Source: Chitinophagaceae bacterium
GTDB taxonomy: Bacteria > Bacteroidota > Bacteroidia > Chitinophagales > Chitinophagaceae
Length of the DNA stretch: 36,646 nt
NCBI GenBank assembly: GCA_947380605.1
Contig: CANCRO010000021.1
Location: 1-36,646 of the forward strand
Direction: 5' to 3'
The notes beneath the pieces were generated by a model. It worked only from the letters and a program-made list of their open reading frames with translations. It was not told the DNA's origin and searched no databases. The stretch's first letter is position 1; each line of letters begins with the position of its first letter. This document shows, piece by piece, positions 7,990 through 14,675 of this stretch. The position numbers and the translations under genes are program-made.

Positions 7990-8526
7990 ATGCCTTATAA
8001 AAAAAATAATTCCATCGATACAAATGAAAGCAAAATCTTGCTAATTATCCGACATGCAAAAAGCAGTTGGGAAGTGGGGTCCTTGAGCGACTTTGATCGT
8101 CCGCTGAATGATAGAGGTAAAAAAGATGCCCCCATGATGGCTAAAAGATTACTCGATAAAAAAATAAAAATAGATGCCTTTGTTTCGAGTCCTGCTAAAA
8201 GAGCAAAAAAAACAGCTGAACTTTTTTGTGAAGAATACAGCCAATCAATTGATTCAATTGAATTCATTGCATCCTTGTACCATGCGGGAGTAGATGATTT
8301 TTATGCAGTGGCAGAACAGCTCGATGATCGCTTTGATACCGTAGCTATTTTCTCTCATAACCCTGGAATTACTTATTTTGTAAACACACTTTCTGATCAA
8401 CTGCAAATAGACGATATGCCCACCTGTAGCGTATTTGCTATTAAAGTACAAACAAAAAAATGGGGAGAATTTAAACAGGCGAAAAAAGAATTTATATTTT
8501 TTGATTACCCAAAAAAAACAGGCTAA
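7990..8526 (+). CDS. SixA-like histidine phosphatase
   Basis: Small branch-2-type histidine phosphatase of the SixA family, 178 residues. LLIIRHAKSSW (17-27) holds the RHG-like motif, in which His22 would be the phosphorylated nucleophile. DFDRPLNDRGKKDA (34-47) and VSSPAKRAKKTAE (65-77) are the usual following blocks, and FSHNPGI (121-127) gives the second catalytic His123. SixA removes phosphate from phosphohistidine of phosphotransfer proteins; other members act on small phosphoesters, and the substrate here is not determined by sequence. No signal peptide is present, so it is cytoplasmic. It lies 66 nt after the PurF-like gene on the same strand with no terminator between, so co-transcription is possible. 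Confidence 0.88.
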   Translation: MPYKKNNSIDTNESKILLIIRHAKSSWEVGSLSDFDRPLNDRGKKDAPMMAKRLLDKKIKIDAFVSSPAKRAKKTAELFCEEYSQSIDSIEFIASLYHAGVDDFYAVAEQLDDRFDTVAIFSHNPGITYFVNTLSDQLQIDDMPTCSVFAIKVQTKKWGEFKQAKKEFIFFDYPKKTG

Positions 8527-8694
8527 TCTGAATGTTGAAATACCAACTCAAATGGCTATAAAATAGTAATATGTCACTAAATCTTTACCATCATTCCAAT
8601 CATTTAACAATTTGGTAATATTAAAAACACATTTATTATACATTTATTTCAAAAACTTTGCGCTTTAATTAATCAACACCAAAACCTACAATAT

Positions 8695-11600
8695 ATGATG
8701 AAAAAGTTTAACATGATAACAGTTTTCTTTCTGTTATTAGCCCTATTGGGAAAGGCTCAAGAAACAACTTCCGAAATTCAAGGGATTGTTACTGACAGTA
8801 AAGGTGCTCCACTAGCGGGCGCAACAATTGTTGCCGAGCATACTCCAACTGGCACAAAGTATACCACCACTAGTAGAAATGATGGTCGCTACAACTTGGC
8901 TAACCTTCGTGTTGGTGGTCCATATGTAATTACTGAAAATTATGTAGGTTTTACTAAACAACAAATTGATAATGTTACGCTTTCATTAGGTATCGTATTT
9001 AAAGCTGATTTTGTTACCACTTCTGTTACTGCCGAGCTAGCCAACGTAGTAATAAGTGCTACAAGACAAAATAAAGTTTTCAATAATGGACGTACTGGTC
9101 AGCAAGAAATCATTACGCGTAATCAAATTGAAAGATTACCTACTATCAATCGTAGTTTACAAGATTTTACAAAATTAGAACCAACTTCAAATGGTCTTAG
9201 TTTTGGTGGCCGTAGCAGTCAATACAATAATGTTACGGTAGATGGTGCAAATTTCAATAACTCATTTGGTCTTGCAGGTACCCTTGGTGGTCAGACAAAA
9301 TCTGAGCCTATTAGCTTGGATGCAATTGAGCAAATTCAGGTAAACGTTTCTCCTTATGATGTTCGTCAAGGTGGTTTTACTGGTGCAGGTATCAACTCTG
9401 TAACAAGGAGTGGAACCAATCAATTAAAAGGATCGGTTTATTCTTACACTAAAAATGAAAATACACAAGGCTACAAAGTTGGTAATGCTGAAGTAGTAAA
9501 AACTCCGATAAAATATAAATTACAAGGATTTTCAATTGGAGGAGCGATTGTTAAAAACAAAATTTTCTTCTTTGTTAGTGGAGAACAAGTTCGCCAAGAG
9601 TTACCTGCTACAAGTTATATCGCTTCGGATGCAAACCATCCTGTTACCGCTGGTAGTGTATCATTAGCAAATGCTGATACTTTAAAAAAGTTGTCTGATT
9701 TTTTACAATCTAAATATGGTTACGCTACAGGAGAATTCCAAGGGTACAATCAAAAAACACAAAGTGATAAAATCACTGCTAAAATTGATTGGAACATCAA
9801 TGATAAAAATACCATTACCCTTAAATATAATTACCTAAAATCTTCTACTGATCAGTTTCCTAGTACCAGTAGAAATGGATTTTCTGGTTTTGTATCAGGT
9901 CAGAACCCAGGTAATTTAGCAATGCCTTTTCAAAATAGTGGTTATGTAATCAATAACAACTTCAATATTTTGATTGCAGAATTAAACACTCGTATTAGCA
10001 ATAAAGCAAACAACAAATTCCAAGTTGGTTTTACTCAGCTAAAAGATTATCGTACCCCACAAGGAAATACCAATATGCCATTGGTTGATATTTTATTTAA
10101 CAATAATATTTATACTTCTTTTGGCTATGAGCCGTTTACCTACAACAACAAATTAAACTCAGATGTATTTCAATTTTCTGACAACCTAACCATGTACAAA
10201 GGAAGTCATGAAATTACTGTTGGAACACAAAACTATTTCAGAAAATATTTAAATGGTTTTGCTCCTGCTTACCAAGGTTTATATCAATTTAATAGCTTAA
10301 CTGATTTTTATAATAGTGCTAATGGGGTAAGTGGTGCAAATGCTAAAAACTATGCGGTTCAATACTCTGCTTTAGCTGACGGATCTTTTCCTTACGCAAA
10401 AGCAGGTGTGAACGAATTAGGTTTATATGGACAAGATAAATGGAGAGTTACTAATAACTTCACTTTCACTTATGGCTTAAGAATCGACTATTCTAATTAT
10501 ACTGGAACCTTTGATCAAAATCCAAACTTTGCTGCTTTAAGTTTTGCTGAAGGAGCAAAATATGATGTGGGTAAAAAACCAAAGAGTGTTCCACTTGTTT
10601 CACCAAGAATTGGATTTAACTGGGATGTGAAAGGAGATAAAACTATTCAATTACGTGGTGGTGCTGGGATTTTCGCTGGTCCTCCTCCATTTGTTTGGAT
10701 TAGTAACCAAGCAAGTAATAATGGTGTTCAATTTGGATCTGTTATTTATTCTGGTGCAACTGCTAAACCTTTCAATACTAATCCTGATGCTTACAAGCCA
10801 ACAGCTGGTTCAGCAAATACCGCTTATGGTATTGCAGTTTCTGATTACAATTTTAAATATCCAAGTGTAATTAAATCAGGCTTGGCAGTAGATAAAAAAT
10901 TCGCAAATGATCTAGTAGTTACTTTAGAAGGAACTTACACAAAAGATGTAAATGCAGTTTACTATTCCAATATCAACTTGAATCAAGATAGAACTCAAGC
11001 TATTGATTTGATCATGTGGAAAGATAGAGTTCGTTATGCTGGAACTTCAGGAAGTAACAATAAAATTTATTCTGGAGCTGGAGGAGCATCTGCTACTAAC
11101 CCAAATATTTCTAATGCAATATTAATGAAGAATACCGATCTAGGATTTTCATATACTACTACTGGAAGAATTCAAAAAAGTATTGGAAACTTATTCTTGA
11201 GTGCCGCTTATACTTATTCGAAATCTAAAAATGCAGCAGAAGGTGGAAGTACTGCAGGTGGATTATGGAGTGGAAGACCTGTACAAGGAGATCCAAACAC
11301 TGCTAATATTGCGAACGCATCATGGTTTCAGCCACACAGAATTGTGGGATTTGCTTCTTATAAATTTGAATATGGAAAACATTATTCTACTAGCATCGGT
11401 ATCTACTACGAAGCAGCACCTGTTGGCGTTACCTCTTATGTTTACAATGGCGACTTAAATAATGATGGAAATACTGGAAATGATCTTATTTATATTCCAA
11501 GAGCTGCAAAAGAAATTGTATTAGTTAAATCTGGTTCAGGTGGATTAGGTACTGGTTCAGGTGGTAGTTCAGACCCTCGCACATCTGCTCAAATTTGGTC

Positions 11601-12003
11601 ACAATTAAACAACTTTATCAGCCAAGATAAATATCTTGCTGCGCATAGAGGAGAAGTTGCGGTTGCCAATTCAGTTGTTTTACCTTTCTTCAAAAAGATG
11701 GATGTAAATGTTACTCAAGACATTTCTGTAAAAACTGGAAAAGAAAGACATACCCTTCGTCTAACATTAGATATTTTGAATGTGGGTAATTTATTAAATA
11801 AACAGTGGGGAATAATTAAGTCAACTGTTTCAAATAACTTCTTAAGATATGAAGGTCTTGCTGCAGATGGAAGAACACCTGCCTTTTCATTCACTTATCA
11901 AGATGCTGCTGCCCAATTACCTTTAGTAAATAGTTTTTCAAATAGTACAGGTATTGGTTCTCGCTGGCAAATGCAGTTGGGCGTTAGATACATCTTCAAC
12001 TAA
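8695..12003 (+). CDS. Oar-like TonB-dependent outer-membrane receptor with carboxypeptidase-regulatory-like domain
   Basis: Large TonB-dependent receptor of 1102 residues. The signal peptide is about residues 1-21 (MMKKFNMITVFFLLLALLGK, cleaved near AQ). Residues about 24-110 are a CarboxypepD_reg-like Ig fold (IQGIVTDSKGAPLAGATIV). The plug follows (about 115-235), with VVISATRQ, NRSLQDFTKLEP, FGGRSSQYNNVTVDGANFNN and IEQIQVNVSPYDVRQGGFTG. The rest is a 22-strand-type barrel ending in WQMQLGVRYIFN, with the terminal aromatic/Asn expected for BAM insertion. The plug motifs match the Oar-like group, not SusC: no SusD partner lies next to it, so this is not a canonical Sus pair. The substrate is unknown. 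It has its own terminator immediately downstream and 168 nt of upstream region, so it is probably monocistronic. Confidence 0.92.
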   Translation: MMKKFNMITVFFLLLALLGKAQETTSEIQGIVTDSKGAPLAGATIVAEHTPTGTKYTTTSRNDGRYNLANLRVGGPYVITENYVGFTKQQIDNVTLSLGIVFKADFVTTSVTAELANVVISATRQNKVFNNGRTGQQEIITRNQIERLPTINRSLQDFTKLEPTSNGLSFGGRSSQYNNVTVDGANFNNSFGLAGTLGGQTKSEPISLDAIEQIQVNVSPYDVRQGGFTGAGINSVTRSGTNQLKGSVYSYTKNENTQGYKVGNAEVVKTPIKYKLQGFSIGGAIVKNKIFFFVSGEQVRQELPATSYIASDANHPVTAGSVSLANADTLKKLSDFLQSKYGYATGEFQGYNQKTQSDKITAKIDWNINDKNTITLKYNYLKSSTDQFPSTSRNGFSGFVSGQNPGNLAMPFQNSGYVINNNFNILIAELNTRISNKANNKFQVGFTQLKDYRTPQGNTNMPLVDILFNNNIYTSFGYEPFTYNNKLNSDVFQFSDNLTMYKGSHEITVGTQNYFRKYLNGFAPAYQGLYQFNSLTDFYNSANGVSGANAKNYAVQYSALADGSFPYAKAGVNELGLYGQDKWRVTNNFTFTYGLRIDYSNYTGTFDQNPNFAALSFAEGAKYDVGKKPKSVPLVSPRIGFNWDVKGDKTIQLRGGAGIFAGPPPFVWISNQASNNGVQFGSVIYSGATAKPFNTNPDAYKPTAGSANTAYGIAVSDYNFKYPSVIKSGLAVDKKFANDLVVTLEGTYTKDVNAVYYSNINLNQDRTQAIDLIMWKDRVRYAGTSGSNNKIYSGAGGASATNPNISNAILMKNTDLGFSYTTTGRIQKSIGNLFLSAAYTYSKSKNAAEGGSTAGGLWSGRPVQGDPNTANIANASWFQPHRIVGFASYKFEYGKHYSTSIGIYYEAAPVGVTSYVYNGDLNNDGNTGNDLIYIPRAAKEIVLVKSGSGGLGTGSGGSSDPRTSAQIWSQLNNFISQDKYLAAHRGEVAVANSVVLPFFKKMDVNVTQDISVKTGKERHTLRLTLDILNVGNLLNKQWGIIKSTVSNNFLRYEGLAADGRTPAFSFTYQDAAAQLPLVNSFSNSTGIGSRWQMQLGVRYIFN

Positions 12004-12025
12004 GTTTATAATAATTTCTCTTAAT

Positions 12026-12057
12026 AAAAATGTCATGGCTAACACCATGACATTTTT
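12026..12057 (+). terminator. Rho-independent terminator after the TonB receptor
   Basis: AAAAATGTCATGG and CCATGACATTTTT form a perfect 13-bp inverted repeat around the loop CTAACA, with the 3' arm ending in a T run. It starts 23 nt after the receptor stop codon. The A/T symmetry means it could also work on the minus strand. Confidence 0.92.
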
Positions 12058-12398
12058 ATTTTTACGAAAACCTACGTTGAACTCACTAAAGATTTCCTGC
12101 AAACTTCTTCCAATAATTTTACTTCAATCAACGAAGATTTCGGCATAGTTAATTACCCGTTAAAAAAGAAATCAAGAAAAAATGGATATTAATAAAAAAA
12201 TACTGGAGTTTCAATATAATAAACTTAAAATTAAAACAAACTTTACCTCAGTAGTTCGGCCTCGAAAAAAATGCGTTAAGAAAATTGATTGTATAGCGTT
12301 AAAAAATGAAATCATGTTACCACAGCTGAGGTATTTACTTAGCTCGTAAGTCGCACCAAAGACAAGCTATATTCAACTGTTCGAACTACTTTCATTTT

Positions 12399-12414
12399 AT
12401 CCGCCGCGGCGGAT
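12399..12414. repeat. Perfect 16-bp GC palindrome
   Basis: ATCCGCCGCGGCGGAT is identical to its own reverse complement and is strikingly GC-rich inside an AT-rich spacer. It sits 12 bases before a 12-bp hairpin, which suggests one composite intergenic element. Confidence 0.8.
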
Positions 12415-12425
12415 TGATTTTTTTG

Positions 12426-12455
12426 TTTCTTTTTTGCATCAAGGCAAAAAAGAAA
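12426..12455. repeat. 12-bp perfect hairpin (TTTCTTTTTTGC / GCAAAAAAGAAA)
   Basis: The two 12-base arms are exact reverse complements around the loop ATCAAG. There is no clean T run after either arm, so it is not a textbook terminator, though it might help end transcription from the oxidoreductase gene on the minus strand. With the adjacent palindrome it resembles a dispersed intergenic repeat. Confidence 0.65.
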
Positions 12456-12595
12456 ATGAACGTTTTTCCAAAAGGAATTTCAACCAATAAATTGTTACCT
12501 TCATTTTGACCAACCGATTTGGCGAATAGCCGCTTACTACATGTTAAAAGCCATCTAGTTTAACTACTAATAACTTAACAAGTATAATAATTCCA

Positions 12596-13705
12596 TCAAT
12601 CAGAAAAAGTAAATTCAGGCATCGCCATTTTAACTCCACCATTAAGCGCAGACTCATGAGCTAAAATTCCTACACAAGTTATATTAGCAGATTGTTTAGC
12701 ATTAGGAAAAGGTGGTCTCTTTTCTGCTAATGCACTCAAAAACTCATGCACCAAATGCGGATGTGAACCTCCATGACCAGATCCTTGTATGAATGATAAA
12801 TGCTGATTATTGTCTCCATCATAAACACCACCAGTAGTAAAAGATTGTATAGATTCTGGCAACAAGTGTGCATAATCCGGAATAGTCACGCGTTCAGGAA
12901 CTTCACCTGTATGTACTACGGATTGTTCGTGCTCTACCAATGTCCATTCAAAACTTTTTTTAGAACCATATACATCAAAACTTTCACGATACTGTCGCGC
13001 AGTATTAAATAAAGAACGGGTTACTTCTGCTGATAAATCGGAATCACGAAATTGAATATGACAACTTTCTATAGCAAAAGGAGAGCCGTATTTAGGAATT
13101 AGATGCTCATCAATTCTGCCTGAGCCTACACAAGAAACTGCTCCCGCATCTTTACCAGCAAGCGCAACCACAGGACCAACGCAGTGTGTAGCATAATGCA
13201 TAGGAGGTAAGCCTTCCCAGTATCCAGGCCAGCCGGCCATTTCCTGCTGATGAGAAGCACGCAAAAATTGAAGTCTGCCCATATCGCCTCTTTGATACAT
13301 TTCCTTTACAAAAAGAAACTCTCGACTATACACTACTGTTTCCATCATCATATACATACAGCCAGTTTCCTTCACCGCTTCTACAATCAAACGACAATCT
13401 TCTACTGAAGTAGCCATCGGAACCGTACAAGCTACATGCTTGCCAGCACGCAAAGCTTTCAATGATTGCTCCGCATGATTTTGAATCGGTGTATTAATAT
13501 GCACTATATCAACTAAAGGGTCTTTTAATAGCTCATCATAATCAGTATAGGCTTTTTCAATTTTAAAAGCAGCTGCTACCAATTGTAATTTTTCTTCATT
13601 GCGTTGACAAATAGCATACATATTTGCTAATGGATGGCGCTGATAAATTGGAATAAATTCTGCCCCAAATCCAAGACCAATGATGGCTACATTAAATGGT
13701 TTCAT
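12596..13705 (-). CDS. Gfo/Idh/MocA-family oxidoreductase with altered EKP motif
   Basis: NAD(P)-dependent sugar oxidoreductase of the Gfo/Idh/MocA family, 369 residues, cytoplasmic (no signal peptide). The N-terminal Rossmann domain has VAIIGLGFGAEF (6-17), YDELLKDPLVDIVHINTP (56-73) and NHAEQSLKALRAGKHV (77-91). The C-terminal alpha/beta domain includes HYATHCVGP (170-178), in the usual substrate/catalytic region. The family's nearly invariant E-K-P after GKHVxx is here T-V-P (94-96), so the conserved Lys that contacts cofactor and substrate is lost. Either this is a subfamily with altered chemistry or another residue compensates. It is last in a three-gene minus-strand set after the cupredoxin fusion and the epimerase (91-nt gap). 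Family certain; substrate unknown, probably a keto-sugar or glycoside given the neighbours. Confidence 0.9.
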   Translation of the reverse strand: MKPFNVAIIGLGFGAEFIPIYQRHPLANMYAICQRNEEKLQLVAAAFKIEKAYTDYDELLKDPLVDIVHINTPIQNHAEQSLKALRAGKHVACTVPMATSVEDCRLIVEAVKETGCMYMMMETVVYSREFLFVKEMYQRGDMGRLQFLRASHQQEMAGWPGYWEGLPPMHYATHCVGPVVALAGKDAGAVSCVGSGRIDEHLIPKYGSPFAIESCHIQFRDSDLSAEVTRSLFNTARQYRESFDVYGSKKSFEWTLVEHEQSVVHTGEVPERVTIPDYAHLLPESIQSFTTGGVYDGDNNQHLSFIQGSGHGGSHPHLVHEFLSALAEKRPPFPNAKQSANITCVGILAHESALNGGVKMAMPEFTFSD

Positions 13706-13796
13706 GTAAGTTTTATTAATTTTTAATGACTATAATTTGAACATTTTTTAAAATGAAGTTGCTGATTTTATTGAAGCAATAAAAAAATCGTTCGTT

Positions 13797-14663
13797 CTAT
13801 TCATTCGTAAATAAATGCTGCATGAACTTAAGTCCACTCCTAGCAAATTCATCCTGACTATCAGCGAATGGATGCCAGATACAAACAGCTTCTGCCAGTT
13901 CCTGATTATTGGGTGTAAAACTCTCTATACTAATTACCCCTTTATAATTAATTGCGTTTAACCCTCTTCGATAGTCTGTCCAAGGCGTAGTGCCTGAACC
14001 AGGTATACCTCGATGATTTTCAGAAATTTGAAAATGAATTAATCGATCTCCCGCATCTACAATTGCTTGATAAGGATCAACCTCTTCGATATTCATATGG
14101 AAACTATCGAGCATTATCTTTGCTGCTGGATGATTAATATCGTCCACCATTCGACACACATCTTTGGATGTATTCACTAAGTCAGATTCAAAACGATTCA
14201 ATGGTTCTAAAGCAAGATAGCAATCATATTGCGCTGCCATTTCACAAGCTTTACGAAGATTCTTAACCGCTAGTTCCCACTCTGCTTTTCTTTTTTCTGG
14301 TGGCAACATTCTCGTTTTACCTACAGCAGAATACATCGGACCTGCAACAAATTTGGCACCCCAAGCTTTACAACATTGCAAACAGGCTTCTATGTATCGA
14401 AGGCAATGCTCATGAACGGCAGGGTCTTCATGAGTAAGGTCGCGCGTGCTTCCAAAAGCCGCACATACAATAGGCGTTAAATTATATTTATCTAACCCTT
14501 TTTTTATTGCTGCATTATCTATTATAGTAGGATCTTCCACCGCAATCTCTATTGCAGTGAAGCCCAAGTCCGCTACTTTTTTAAATAGCAAGTCTATTGA
14601 ATCCGTTTTAAAAGGTGAAGTCCATAACCAAGTACTCACACCATATTGCCTATTCATTGCCAT
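13797..14663 (-). CDS. TIM-barrel sugar epimerase/isomerase (D-psicose/tagatose 3-epimerase-like)
   Basis: Metal-dependent TIM-barrel protein of the sugar phosphate isomerase/epimerase (AP-endonuclease-2-like) family, 288 residues from the chosen ATG. A TTG one codon earlier is less likely, and another ATG lies two codons in. Aligned by motif to Agrobacterium D-psicose 3-epimerase, a constant offset of three gives Glu153 (ALEPLNRFE), Asp186 and His189 (MLDSFHM), Arg218 (SENHRGIPGSG) and Glu247 (VISIESF) at metal and substrate positions. The metal-ligand His209 of the reference enzyme falls on Gln212 (HFQISE). No signal peptide is present. The start lies 12 nt after the stop of the ThuA/cupredoxin gene, so translation is probably coupled. 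Related clusters epimerise or cleave keto-sugars; the exact substrate here is unknown. Confidence 0.88.
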   Translation of the reverse strand: MAMNRQYGVSTWLWTSPFKTDSIDLLFKKVADLGFTAIEIAVEDPTIIDNAAIKKGLDKYNLTPIVCAAFGSTRDLTHEDPAVHEHCLRYIEACLQCCKAWGAKFVAGPMYSAVGKTRMLPPEKRKAEWELAVKNLRKACEMAAQYDCYLALEPLNRFESDLVNTSKDVCRMVDDINHPAAKIMLDSFHMNIEEVDPYQAIVDAGDRLIHFQISENHRGIPGSGTTPWTDYRRGLNAINYKGVISIESFTPNNQELAEAVCIWHPFADSQDEFARSGLKFMQHLFTNE

Positions 14664-14675
14664 CAATCAATTAAT

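Larger units (their letters stand above)
12058..12595. other. 538-base region with no convincing gene
   Basis: Very AT-rich, between the receptor terminator and the stop codon of the oxidoreductase. The only open frame of note is 55 codons (12182-12349, basic, no recognisable motif or ribosome site) and is not called. An 8-bp inverted repeat TACCTCAG (12244-12251) / CTGAGGTA (12326-12333) lies inside it. The last part holds the GC palindrome and the hairpin listed separately. It looks like intergenic repeat debris. Confidence 0.6.

Noticed and set aside
8600-8665. Possible promoter of the TonB receptor (AAACTTTG)
   Set aside because: Close to TAnnTTTG but its first base is wrong and no TTG lies at a suitable distance; not strong enough to list.
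8695-12003. SusC-type receptor of a polysaccharide utilisation locus
   Set aside because: No SusD, glycoside hydrolase or sensor gene adjoins it, and the plug motifs are Oar-like.
12244-12333. Inverted repeat TACCTCAG / CTGAGGTA as possible ends of a small mobile element
   Set aside because: Only 8 bp, no target duplication, no transposase-like frame between the arms.
12182-12349. 55-codon open frame in the gene-free spacer
   Set aside because: No ribosome site, lysine-rich composition expected of random AT-rich DNA, no motif; such a length arises by chance in a 538-base AT-rich region.
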